From Euryarchaeota archaeon UBA251 (GTDB lineage Archaea > Thermoplasmatota > Poseidoniia > Poseidoniales > Thalassarchaeaceae), in NCBI GenBank assembly GCA_002497905.1, contig DAFJ01000024.1:1-64000 (forward strand): a DNA stretch of 64,000 bases, given 5' to 3'. This document shows positions 54,284 through 62,389 of this stretch, piece by piece. Below the pieces are notes generated by a model. That model saw only the letters and a list, made by a program, of their open reading frames with translations. It was not told the DNA's origin and did no database searches. The position numbers and the translations under genes were made by a program. How positions within the stretch are numbered: the stretch's first letter is position 1; every line of letters begins with the position of its first letter.

Positions 54284-54874
54284 TCATCCTCGGTCTTCCA
54301 GCAGTGTCACCAGTCGTGCCATTGCATGGCCACGGTGGGAAAGAGCCTTCTTTTCATCGATGGACATTTCTGCAAATGTCCGCCCATCTCCATCTTCGGG
54401 GATGAATAAGGGGTCGTAGCCAAATCCTCCGTCTCCTCGAATTTCTTCCGAAAGCCGGCCACGGCAGCTACCCTGGGCTACAAACCTCTCTGATTCGATT
54501 TGGAGCACAATTGTAGATTGGAACTCAGCACCACGTTCTCTCCGTCCACGCATTAATCGAAGAATCCCTTCAAGGCCTAGACTTTCGAGTATATGGGCAG
54601 AATATACTCCTGGGAAATTAGGATGCGCATCGATGAAAAATCCGGCATCTTCGACCATTACACCGTCTATTTGGTGCGCATTTTCAACATAAGATTCGGC
54701 TTGCTCGATTTTGCTCAGAGCAACGGTAACTAGGTCCCTAGCTTGTACTTCGACAAGTTGTACCTTATTGGTACCGCCTACGATGGAGACAATTTCGTAT
54801 CCCCATGGTTCAAGGGCATGCTTCGCTTCTCGTAACTTACCTTCGTTAGAGGTTAGGAAAAGAATTCTCTTCAT
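54284..54874 (-). CDS. rdgB: XTP/dITP diphosphatase (RdgB/HAM1 family)
   Basis: This enzyme of about 196 residues removes deaminated purine nucleotides (ITP, XTP) before they enter DNA or RNA. Landmarks are ILFLTSNEGKLREAK at the start, MVEDAGFFIDAHPNFPGVYSAHI, GFGYDPLFIPEDGDGRTFAEM and the end SHRGHAMARL. I chose the ATG at 54874, one base after the Bud32 stop codon; ATG 54883 is possible and would add three residues. The pairing with bud32 suggests one transcript. Confidence 0.95.
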   Translation of the reverse strand: MKRILFLTSNEGKLREAKHALEPWGYEIVSIVGGTNKVQLVEVQARDLVTVALSKIEQAESYVENAHQIDGVMVEDAGFFIDAHPNFPGVYSAHILESLGLEGILRLMRGRRERGAEFQSTIVLQIESERFVAQGSCRGRLSEEIRGDGGFGYDPLFIPEDGDGRTFAEMSIDEKKALSHRGHAMARLVTLLEDRG

Positions 54875-54875
54875 C

Positions 54876-55541
54876 TCAACCATGGTATCGAACCCGCCCC
54901 CTGATCTGGTTGAACCGTTCGATGACCTCACTCGCAGATGGTTCACCACTGTCTTGTTGATCAGCGTAACCAGTCAAAACCTCCTCGAGGGCGTATGGAT
55001 GATCGGGGTGACTAGCACTGAGGCATTCGTTTAGAACTTGAATATCCTGTCCGAGAGCTTCAATTTCAGGTGAGAGGCGACCGAGTCCGAAATCAATTAG
55101 CCCAACTCCTTCCTTCTCATCCCACATGATGTTGTGCGTGGTTAGGTCTCCATGAGATGCACCATTGAGGTGTAGTCGCCGGATGTTTGCCCCTACTGAG
55201 CGCAAAACATCTTTCGTAGAAGATTCAGACATAATGGAAGAGCGTAAGTGCTCAAACAGCGGGAGGCCGGGAATACGCGTCATGATGATAGTTCCTGTAT
55301 CGATATCTGCATCGAGGATTAGTGGAGTATTCATTCCAATGTGGTGCATTTGGCGGAGGATTCGCAATTCGCTGAGGATGCGTGTTTTGGTCAGCGCACG
55401 ATCCAGACTTGGATCTCGATATCCTCGTGGCCGCCTAACTTTCATCACGGCCTCTTCATCGAACCATTGTCCGAGGTGGACAAGCCCCTCTGCGCCTTCA
55501 TGAATAAGGGGTCCTTCAGACCACGGCATGCCCGCCCCCAT
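54876..55541 (-). CDS. bud32: Bud32 kinase of the KEOPS complex
   Basis: This 221-residue small atypical Ser/Thr kinase/ATPase supports t6A37 tRNA modification with Kae1. Landmarks are AVMKVRRPRGYRDPSLDRALTKTRILSELRIL with the ATP-binding lysine, MTRIPGLPLFEHL, the catalytic loop SHGDLTTHNIM and the metal motif LIDFGLGRLS. It has the compact length of Bud32 and no separate Kae1 fusion. Its stop codon is one base from the rdgB start. Confidence 0.95.
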   Translation of the reverse strand: MGAGMPWSEGPLIHEGAEGLVHLGQWFDEEAVMKVRRPRGYRDPSLDRALTKTRILSELRILRQMHHIGMNTPLILDADIDTGTIIMTRIPGLPLFEHLRSSIMSESSTKDVLRSVGANIRRLHLNGASHGDLTTHNIMWDEKEGVGLIDFGLGRLSPEIEALGQDIQVLNECLSASHPDHPYALEEVLTGYADQQDSGEPSASEVIERFNQIRGRVRYHG

Positions 55542-55587
55542 GACTCCACGGTGAAGAAGATGGATTCAAATGCACCGGGAATGACGC

Positions 55588-56739
55588 ATGTTCGAAATGA
55601 GTGTCGGACTCCCTGTGGCCTCCTGCGCATTCGATCCTGATGAAGAGAATCATCGTCAGCGGATTATTGCGGCGAAAGCTGCCTTGAAAGATCGAGTATT
55701 GATTCTCGGCCATCATTATCAGCGCGATTCAATAATCGAACATGCTGATGCTACGGGGGATTCCTTTAGCCTCTCTCGGCTCGCTGCAGATAGTACTGCG
55801 GATCATATTGTGTTCTGCGGCGTCCATTTCATGGCCGAGTCAGCAGATATACTGACAGATTCCACTCAGATAGTGAGCATGCCTACTACGAGGGCGGGGT
55901 GCTCTATGGCGGATATGGCGAATGTACCCGATGTCGAAGAGTGCTGGGCGACACTAATCGATGAGTTCGGTTTGTCTGATCCAGCGAATCGAGAGGATCC
56001 AGATCAGGTTGCTAAGGAGGAAGATGCATTCCTTGTTCCTGTGACATACATGAACAGTTCCGCTGCCCTCAAGTCCTTCGTAGGTAAGCATGGAGGGATT
56101 GTATGTACCTCTACAAATGCGCGTGGCGTGCTTGAGTGGGCGCTTGAACGAGCAGGAGGTCAAGGCAAGGTTCTCTTCTTCCCTGATCAACACCTTGGCA
56201 GGAATACTGCACTTAGTATGGGCTTCGATGAGCCGGATATGGCAGTGTGGACCCCCGGGGAAATATGGGATGATGACAGTATCCAAGCGGCTCGATTCAT
56301 CCTATGGCATGGGTACTGTTCCGTGCATCAGAGGTTTACAGTGGATCAGATTGACCGATTGCGTATGACTCATTCTGATGCACAAATCGTAGTCCATCCT
56401 GAGTGTAGTCGTGAGGTTGTCGATGCCGCCGATGCTAACGGTTCCACAGACTATATTCGGAGATATTGTGATGCTGCACCTTCTGGATCTATTATCGGCG
56501 TAGGTACAGAGGTCAATCTTGTTGAGAGATTAGATGAACAGTATCAAGATAAATCGATTATCTGCCTTGATGATTCAATATGTCCTTGTTCAACAATGTA
56601 CATGATCCATCCTCGATTCTTAGCAGAGCAACTTGAGGCAATCCTCAGAGGGGATTTCAATCGGAATGTTATCGCAGTCGATGATAGAACGGCGAAGAAT
56701 GCCTCGATTGCTTTGAACAGGATGTTGGCGACCCAGTGA
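55588..56739 (+). CDS. nadA: Quinolinate synthase A
   Basis: This 383-residue 4Fe-4S enzyme joins iminoaspartate and dihydroxyacetone phosphate to make quinolinate for NAD. Landmarks are VLILGHHYQRDSIIEHADATGDSFSLS, VFCGVHFMAESADIL with the first cluster cysteine, VTYMNSSAALKSF, CTSTNARGVLEWAL, FPDQHLGRNTA, VVHPECSREVVDAAD and the C-terminal CLDDSICPCSTMYMIHP. The long C-terminal part is of the bacterial length. No nadB or nadC is in the window. An ATG at 55597 is an alternative start. Its stop codon abuts the convergent winged-helix gene. Confidence 0.95.
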   Translation: MFEMSVGLPVASCAFDPDEENHRQRIIAAKAALKDRVLILGHHYQRDSIIEHADATGDSFSLSRLAADSTADHIVFCGVHFMAESADILTDSTQIVSMPTTRAGCSMADMANVPDVEECWATLIDEFGLSDPANREDPDQVAKEEDAFLVPVTYMNSSAALKSFVGKHGGIVCTSTNARGVLEWALERAGGQGKVLFFPDQHLGRNTALSMGFDEPDMAVWTPGEIWDDDSIQAARFILWHGYCSVHQRFTVDQIDRLRMTHSDAQIVVHPECSREVVDAADANGSTDYIRRYCDAAPSGSIIGVGTEVNLVERLDEQYQDKSIICLDDSICPCSTMYMIHPRFLAEQLEAILRGDFNRNVIAVDDRTAKNASIALNRMLATQ

Positions 56740-56988
56740 TCAAAGTTCGCCAGCCTGCTCACGCAAGCGCCAGACACAAATGTCGTATCGGCCGGAGAGT
56801 GCTCCACCGCGCTTCGTAGTCGAGACCTTCTCGATGTCCTTGTCCTTGGACAGAACATTCCCCAATTGCTGAGGGGTGGTTCCGTGTCGAGTCGTGGTAT
56901 TCACGTGCTCGAGGATTTCAGTTGTGTTAGCCTCGCCCTTTTCGGCGAGGAATCTCTTGATGCGTTCTCGTAGTCTTGTAGTTCTCAT
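56740..56988 (-). CDS. Small winged-helix-like protein B
   Basis: This 82-residue protein begins with a basic helix (RTTRLRERIKRFLAEKG) and a likely helix-turn-helix (ANTTEILEHVNTTTRHGTTPQQLGNVLSKD), then two strands (IEKVSTTKR, YDICVWRL). It resembles its upstream neighbour in length and layout and overlaps it by four bases (ATGA), so the two are probably tandem paralogues made together. The basic N-terminus and winged-helix form suggest nucleic-acid binding; no target is known. Confidence 0.7.
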   Translation of the reverse strand: MRTTRLRERIKRFLAEKGEANTTEILEHVNTTTRHGTTPQQLGNVLSKDKDIEKVSTTKRGGALSGRYDICVWRLREQAGEL

Positions 56989-57236
56989 TGTTGTTCCCTC
57001 CTATTGGTCATCCAATCGACAGAGGCCCATTCGCAGATTCTGTAGCCGGAAGAGAGCACACCACTCCTACGTACGAGATCGACACGGACGACCTGAGAAT
57101 CAGCTCGAAGCATCTTCTCAATCTCCTCTAGGCTCGCACTATTGCCATTAGCGTGTGCGTGCTCTGCAATCTCGGACGTATTCCGAGGTTTATTCTGGAG
57201 GTAGGATCGAATTAGAATTCTAAGATTCTCGCTCAT
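56985..57236 (-). CDS. Small winged-helix-like protein A
   Basis: This 83-residue protein has an N-terminal helix (LRILIRSYLQNKP), a helix-turn-helix-like part (RNTSEIAEHAHANGNSASLEEIEKMLRAD) and a wing (QVVRVDLVRRSGVLSSGYRICEW). It is similar in design to the gene just downstream. Together with the large HTH gene read in the opposite direction from 57521, it shares a 284-base AT-rich intergenic region. It may act on its own promoter, but that is inference. Confidence 0.7.
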   Translation of the reverse strand: MSENLRILIRSYLQNKPRNTSEIAEHAHANGNSASLEEIEKMLRADSQVVRVDLVRRSGVLSSGYRICEWASVDWMTNRREQQ

Positions 57237-57379
57237 TTCCGGGCCTCCAGGTCTCTACCGGCACAATCGTCGCAATGTACAACTCCAGCCGATGTAAGCG
57301 CCATGGTCGGGGGGGTTATCAAATGACCGCCGCCATTCTGGAAGATAGTTACACATTCGTCGCAGAAAATACCTTATTT

Positions 57380-57480
57380 TTCTGATTTAACGATTAGTTC
57401 ATGCTAACATTTAGCGCACCTACTCCGTTTTATGTAACAAATTGTAACTTAAACAGTTGTTAAATAAGAAATATATCAAG
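57380..57480. promoter_or_regulatory. AT-rich divergent control region
   Basis: Between the winged-helix pair (minus) and the HTH gene (plus) the sequence becomes very AT-rich. It contains TTAG...CTAA as an inverted pair near 57394-57407, two copies of TGTAAC ten bases apart (57433-57438 and 57443-57448), AACAGTTGTT and AAATATAT near 57469-57476. The last is a suitable TATA box for the start at 57521. The repeats may be operator sites for one of the flanking DNA-binding proteins. Confidence 0.4.
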
Positions 57481-57520
57481 ATTGAAATATGAATGTGGTT
57501 CAGACGCTTCTGAGTACACA

Positions 57521-60058
57521 ATGGCGAATCCGATCAAGGTCGCGAGGATTCGGGGTCGACATCGTCGACTTATCCTCATTCAACTCGCTGTTGAGTCCGG
57601 GACAGTGACTGAGATTGCCCAGCGAGCCGGTCTTCATGTTCCTCACGTGTCGACGGAACTCAAGCGGATGCGTCAGGAAGGACTCATTGAACTAACGGAT
57701 GCTCCTGGAAGTAGAGGAGCATCTCTTGCATTAACTGCCTCTGGATTCAGTATGTTGGAGTCAGATGAGCTTTCACGGATTACTGAAGTTTTGTTCGAGG
57801 AACAGAAACCAAAATCATGTGCAGTCATCTCTATTCTTGGCCGGGATGCTCTCCTTCTTCTCTCTGATCGTGTCGAATCTTCGGTTGTACACCTTCCATT
57901 GATTGATGGTACATGGACAATCGCGGAAACCCGTGAAAGGAGTTCACGCCATTACAATCAGATGTTTGAGAGGTTGGATGCTCATTTTGAGTCCAATCCT
58001 GAACGCTTGGAAGGTTGGTTGGATGCTCGTTTCGGTCTGTTGCGGATTCGATTGTTAGACGATGCTGTCATCAATCGTATTGCATTGAACCGTTGGGTGG
58101 AAATAGATACTGGATCTTACGATCAGGAACATCCACTGTCCGCCGACCCATCTGCTTGGCAGTTAGGAAGAGTAGGGCGCGACGGCCCTCCTGCGATGTC
58201 AGTAAACTCTGTAGTTAGTCAAGTAGCTTCTGATGAGGTGTCCATGCAACTTATTCAGATTGCAAGTACTGGTGGTGCATTTTCAATCGGCCGTCGTCGA
58301 ATACTTCAGAGGGAAAGCACACCTTTGCCCCTCGGAATTCTAACCGATTGGATAGAAATTGTACATCCTCGCCTCCGACCTCAGGTCCGTTCCTCTCGAC
58401 TTGTTGCGCTTCAAGAACACATCCTGCGTGGTCGTACCGGCGGTAGAGCCCGTCGAGTATCAGATGCGACTCTTCGTAGATTCAAAGATGACTTTGGAGG
58501 GCGAGAATTCACAGAGGAATGGGATTATGATTACGTTACGATTAACGATCTTTCAGCGACTGGCATTCAGTCTCTACTTATCTGGGCTCTGAATCGACCG
58601 ATTTCGATGCCATTAGTCCTTGACGTTCCAACTCCTTTGCCAGATGTACTTTCTCGTAGGATTCATCGTTCTGAGGACTTACGACTTCTCATCGCACCGT
58701 GGTCCACAATCCAAATGACACGCGGCGATCGTCTCGAACATCACCCCATCCATCGTCTCCCAGATCTCCGCTGGATTCGTTCCGATGGAACCGAAGGTAT
58801 CGTGCATATTGGATATGGTGCACCCTCCTTGTTTAGGCCACCTCTTGGATGGAGTGTCCCAGATAGTCCCGAGGAACTCGATGATATGTCAACTTCCTTC
58901 ACTACATCCATGCGTCCTCCATTGATTGAGGATACTCTTGAGGAGCAAATCCTGTATGCTTGTTCCATTCATGGTGATGGAGACGAAAAATTCGCTAATT
59001 CGATAGAACGGGTTAACCCATTGGCAGCATGGATTGCATCGAGTGATGTGAACCGGATTGACCGTTGGCAGAGAACTCATGATCGCATGGAAAATCACTG
59101 GTCAAGTCTACTTGCAGTAAATCAGGTTCCAATCTCACGTATTCCTGAGATTATCTGGATTACTTCGGATGAGTGGAGGTTTGCTCTTGATCAACATCTC
59201 AATGAAGTTCTCATCGTCGATGATGAGAAGCGCAGCATTATGCGTCGAATTGCGTTGTATGCGGAGGATGAGATGACGCGTTCTTGGGCGTCAGGATGCC
59301 TTCTATCAATCGCTCAATGGTTAACGAATAATGAAGTCGCTGATTTGCTTCGATGGGGGATCGATGCTTGGATTAAATCTCCACCCATTCGTTGTTCTGG
59401 TACTTTGTCAGGTATTGCCTATCTGCTATCGATGTATCCCGAATCTCGCAAGGGAGGTATCGAGATAATCTCTGAATCTCTTATTCGTAGATCCTACACT
59501 CTTCCAGTCAACCATGATTTACAGACATGGAGGTTGTTAATGCATTGGAATGAATTTGGTTCTGCACCTGATACAAGGGATATCATACGCATTATCCAGC
59601 ATTTACCATGGTCATGGTGGTCATCACACGCTGCCGAGGTTCTCACAATTCTTACCGAGAGTGGGGCTGGTCGTTCAGAACTGTCATGTAATCCAGCTCC
59701 TTGGCCGGCTCTTCTCTTCCAGCCCCTCGATTCTGAGATTGCTTTGCCCCTTGCTCCTCCGGGAATCCATCCAGGTTTTCGTCCAAGCCTTTCAGATAGA
59801 ATTCGACGCCTACTATCGTCTACGCGCTTCGATGAAGCGGTACAGGATTCCTTGATCGATGCGGCTCAAGCTATCGAGGATATGAGGGCGGACCGCCCCC
59901 CTCGTCCAGGCTCTACACATCGTCACGTAGGTTGGCTTTGTCGCCCAGTAGAGCAGTGGCCTTCTTCTCATCATCTAATCGATGTTGATGGTTCTCCTGC
60001 AATTATGCAATTACTTGGTAGAATGTCCGCCGGAATCCCTCAGATACCGTATCGGTGA
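57521..60058 (+). CDS. Large protein with N-terminal MarR/ArsR-like helix-turn-helix
   Basis: This protein of about 845 residues has a winged helix at residues about 10-75 (ILIQLAVESGTVTEIAQRAGLHVPHVSTELKRMRQEGLIELTDAPGSRGASLALT). About 770 residues follow without a recognised domain; they are Trp- and Arg-rich, mostly helical and contain no P-loop or membrane helix. The ATG at 57521 was chosen over a TTG at 57482 because the conserved helix follows directly. The N-terminal part suggests DNA binding; the remainder could sense a ligand or bind proteins. Two small winged-helix genes are divergent from it. Confidence 0.75.
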   Translation: MANPIKVARIRGRHRRLILIQLAVESGTVTEIAQRAGLHVPHVSTELKRMRQEGLIELTDAPGSRGASLALTASGFSMLESDELSRITEVLFEEQKPKSCAVISILGRDALLLLSDRVESSVVHLPLIDGTWTIAETRERSSRHYNQMFERLDAHFESNPERLEGWLDARFGLLRIRLLDDAVINRIALNRWVEIDTGSYDQEHPLSADPSAWQLGRVGRDGPPAMSVNSVVSQVASDEVSMQLIQIASTGGAFSIGRRRILQRESTPLPLGILTDWIEIVHPRLRPQVRSSRLVALQEHILRGRTGGRARRVSDATLRRFKDDFGGREFTEEWDYDYVTINDLSATGIQSLLIWALNRPISMPLVLDVPTPLPDVLSRRIHRSEDLRLLIAPWSTIQMTRGDRLEHHPIHRLPDLRWIRSDGTEGIVHIGYGAPSLFRPPLGWSVPDSPEELDDMSTSFTTSMRPPLIEDTLEEQILYACSIHGDGDEKFANSIERVNPLAAWIASSDVNRIDRWQRTHDRMENHWSSLLAVNQVPISRIPEIIWITSDEWRFALDQHLNEVLIVDDEKRSIMRRIALYAEDEMTRSWASGCLLSIAQWLTNNEVADLLRWGIDAWIKSPPIRCSGTLSGIAYLLSMYPESRKGGIEIISESLIRRSYTLPVNHDLQTWRLLMHWNEFGSAPDTRDIIRIIQHLPWSWWSSHAAEVLTILTESGAGRSELSCNPAPWPALLFQPLDSEIALPLAPPGIHPGFRPSLSDRIRRLLSSTRFDEAVQDSLIDAAQAIEDMRADRPPRPGSTHRHVGWLCRPVEQWPSSHHLIDVDGSPAIMQLLGRMSAGIPQIPYR

Positions 60059-60071
60059 CTTGATAACGGAA

Positions 60072-60366
60072 CGGAGTCGGAGTATGCTTGCCCCGACTGC
60101 AACACCGTGCTGACGACCTCCCTCGCCGGAAGGAAGGATGACGTTCGGTACCACGTTCGGGGATTCGCCGTCGATCGAAGTTCACGGGGACCATCTGGGA
60201 TGATCCGTGAGGCAAACGACGGCTGGACGGACTATGGGTCCCCGGTTGACCGAATGGGATGATTCATGGGACAACCAATCCGTCCGACAGACGTCCTGGG
60301 GCAGGGTCAGGCCCGTGAGCTACGGCGATGAAGCGGGAAGTTACGCCCCGGGACACAGACTCTGTC
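60072..60366 (+). ncRNA. Candidate structured RNA of unassigned family
   Basis: The 343-base gap 60059-60401 is distinctly GC-richer than the neighbouring genes and holds many complementary arms. ACGGAGTC (60072-60079) pairs with GACTCTGT (60359-60366) as a closing helix. GCCGTCG (60168-60174) pairs with CGACGGC (60218-60224), with TCACGG (60183-60188)/CCGTGA (60206-60211) inside. GGACGGA (60226-60232) pairs with TCCGTCC (60280-60286), with GGTTG/CAACC inside. CCCG (60313-60316) pairs with CGGG (60335-60338) around a UACG tetraloop and a UGA/GAUGA internal loop resembling a kink-turn. The usual SRP (GGAA tetraloop with AGCAG) and RNase P (GAGGAAAGUCC) signatures are not seen. Strand is inferred from the direction of the flanking genes. 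Confidence 0.5.
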
Positions 60367-60401
60367 GGATGTTTCAATTCACTCCTCCTCTACCTAAGGC
60401 C

Positions 60402-61409
60402 ATGAGCGAACGGATTGGCCTTCTTGGTGGAACGTTCGATCGCCTCCATGTAGGCCATCATCGCCTGATTGAAGAGGTCGCCGCTCGCTGCGATAATCTT
60501 GAGATTCATGTGACTTCAGACAGTATGGCTTCAGCAAAGGGAAATCAGGTCCAATCTTACGACCAGCGCTTTGAATCACTTTCTACATTTATTGAACAGA
60601 CTGGAGTTCAAGCTTCAGTACACATGTTAGATGATCCATTCGGACCTGCACCACATCGGGAAGATTGTGTAGTCATTGGTTGCACCTCTGAGACACTAGA
60701 TGGTTGTGAGCGAATCAACGAGATGCGTCTTGAAGCGGCATTGAAACCATTGGAAATTGTGGTTGTGGCACATTTCATCGATGAAGCAGGGGAGATCCTT
60801 TCATCATCACGAATTAGGAGCGGTATAGTATCACCATCTGGGACTCTCTGGATTCAGGCATCGGATTTCGATACTGTTCGTTATATGCCTGCAGTCCTTG
60901 ATGAGGAGTTGAAGCAACCTTTGGGAACGTTGCACAAGGGTCCAGAGGATAATCCATCCATCGCCCTTGAATCCGCTCTTTCAACTGTGAAGGATAAATC
61001 CATGATTATCGCAGTTGGGGATGTCACCGTTCTTTCTCTCGAAGAGAGTGGTCATATCCCGCGTGTTGCAGTCATTGACGGTTGTACGAAAAGGCAGGAA
61101 TGGAGTCCATCATCTCGGATTACTCTTGATGAGTCTAAACGCTTCCATGCGGTCAACCCAGCAGGAACGCTAACGCGATCTATGTACGAAGCTTGTCGAG
61201 ATGCCATGCATTGGGATGGACCCACGGTTATCGATGTTGAAGGAGAGGAGGATCTTTCTCCGATTCCTTTGATTCTAATCTGTCCCCTAGGTACAGTCAT
61301 CATGTATGGTCAGCCAGGAGAGGGGATCGTCGTCCGTCGTGTGGATTTAGCCGCCAAATCTAGGGCTCGCCGTTTTCTTGATGCGTTTCAGTCAACGGAG
61401 TCGAAGTGA
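60402..61409 (+). CDS. coaD: Fused phosphopantetheine adenylyltransferase and GTP-dependent dephospho-CoA kinase
   Basis: This protein of about 335 residues carries the last two steps of CoA synthesis in one chain. Residues 1-150 are an archaeal-type PPAT: IGLLGGTFDRLHVGHHRLI with the HxGH motif, VIGCTSETLDG and the SSSRIRSG nucleotide motif. Residues about 170-335 are the DUF359 GTP-dependent dephospho-CoA kinase: ELKQPLGTLHKG, IAVGDVTVLSLEESGHIPRVAVIDGCTKR, NPAGTLTRSMYEA, VDVEGEEDLSPIPLIL-like region and IMYGQPGEGIVV. I chose the ATG at 60402; the upstream open frame crosses the structured-RNA block. It is followed at once by a glycosyltransferase gene. Confidence 0.92.
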   Translation: MSERIGLLGGTFDRLHVGHHRLIEEVAARCDNLEIHVTSDSMASAKGNQVQSYDQRFESLSTFIEQTGVQASVHMLDDPFGPAPHREDCVVIGCTSETLDGCERINEMRLEAALKPLEIVVVAHFIDEAGEILSSSRIRSGIVSPSGTLWIQASDFDTVRYMPAVLDEELKQPLGTLHKGPEDNPSIALESALSTVKDKSMIIAVGDVTVLSLEESGHIPRVAVIDGCTKRQEWSPSSRITLDESKRFHAVNPAGTLTRSMYEACRDAMHWDGPTVIDVEGEEDLSPIPLILICPLGTVIMYGQPGEGIVVRRVDLAAKSRARRFLDAFQSTESK

Positions 61410-62389
61410 TGCTCATCACTATCACCGTATGTGCACGTGATGCTGAAGATTGGGTGGATGATTGTCTTTCCTCGCTCTGTGCTCAGGATTACCGGCCATT
61501 ACAGATCATAGCCGTGGATGACGGTTCAAATGATGCAACATTGGAACGGATGCAGTCATTCATACCACCACTGGATAGTGACCTCGAACTTCTTGTTCGT
61601 AGTCAAGGAAGAGTAGGCCTATCAGCCGGTCGTAATCGTGCTGTGAACGAGGCCGCTGGTGAGTGGATTGCGATTACCGATATCGATTGCCGTCCGGATC
61701 ATAACTGGATTAGTACGATGCTTACCCACTTGCCTAGCCTAGAAGGTGAGAATGTTGTCGCTTTGACGGGTCGGACTGTATTCGCTCCGGGATCAAGTCG
61801 AATTTCTCGTCTTCGTTCAGAGGCCATCGCAAAGAAGTATGCGAGTCGAGATAAAATTGTGTTACTTGCCAATGGCCCATGTTCCATGTTTCGTGCTGAT
61901 ATGCTTCGTTCAATTGGTGGTTTTTCACCTGATTGGTTTCATGCAGAAGATATGGAGGTCAGTATCCGGATGATCCAGAATGGAGGAACCATTCTCTATG
62001 TCTCTGAAGCGACGGTCCAACATGTGGCAGAGGAGGGCCTCTTACGATTCCTCAAGAAGAGATATCGAGATGCTCGTGCTCATTTCAGAATTGTTCGACG
62101 ATATGGGTTTCGTGGAGTTAAGACACCTGAACAATTGACGATGAATCATGATTTCATCTCAGATGGTGCTATCATATCCCTCATACTTCCTATGTTGGGG
62201 TTATGGTCACTTGCTGTCAAATTGCTTTGCTACGATTACCCAACCATTGCTCTATTGGGTATATTCGTGGAAATTACCATGTTTGCTGTACCTTGGTCAC
62301 GAATTCGAATCCTATGGAGTGGCGCTATCTGGCTAGGAGTTGGACAAGGCATCATAGATGCAATTCTTGGTCGCGCAGGACACCGATAA
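61409..62389 (+). CDS. Family 2 glycosyltransferase
   Basis: This 326-residue enzyme transfers a sugar from a nucleotide donor. It has the GT-A start ITITVCARDAEDWVDDCLSSL, IAVDDGSNDATLE, the DxD-type metal site ITDIDCRPDH, and FHAEDMEVSIRMIQNGG with the catalytic-base glutamate. Two C-terminal membrane helices (AIISLILPMLGLWSLAVKLL, IALLGIFVEITMFAVPW) and a possible third suggest a lipid-linked or surface acceptor. The ATG at 61409 overlaps the stop codon of the CoaD gene (TGATG). Its stop codon abuts the convergent membrane-protein gene. Confidence 0.93.
   Translation: MLITITVCARDAEDWVDDCLSSLCAQDYRPLQIIAVDDGSNDATLERMQSFIPPLDSDLELLVRSQGRVGLSAGRNRAVNEAAGEWIAITDIDCRPDHNWISTMLTHLPSLEGENVVALTGRTVFAPGSSRISRLRSEAIAKKYASRDKIVLLANGPCSMFRADMLRSIGGFSPDWFHAEDMEVSIRMIQNGGTILYVSEATVQHVAEEGLLRFLKKRYRDARAHFRIVRRYGFRGVKTPEQLTMNHDFISDGAIISLILPMLGLWSLAVKLLCYDYPTIALLGIFVEITMFAVPWSRIRILWSGAIWLGVGQGIIDAILGRAGHR

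Noticed and set aside
60003..60215. A minus-strand frame of 70 codons in the structured block
   Set aside because: Arginine-rich, unlike a protein, and fully explained by the GC-rich paired sequence.
60207..60401. N-terminal extension of the CoaD fusion
   Set aside because: The conserved fold begins at the ATG at 60402; the extension runs across RNA-like stems and has no protein-like sequence.
60059..60401. Assignment of the structured block as SRP RNA or RNase P RNA
   Set aside because: Overall size and closed form fit, but the invariant motifs of both families were not found on either strand, so no family name is given.
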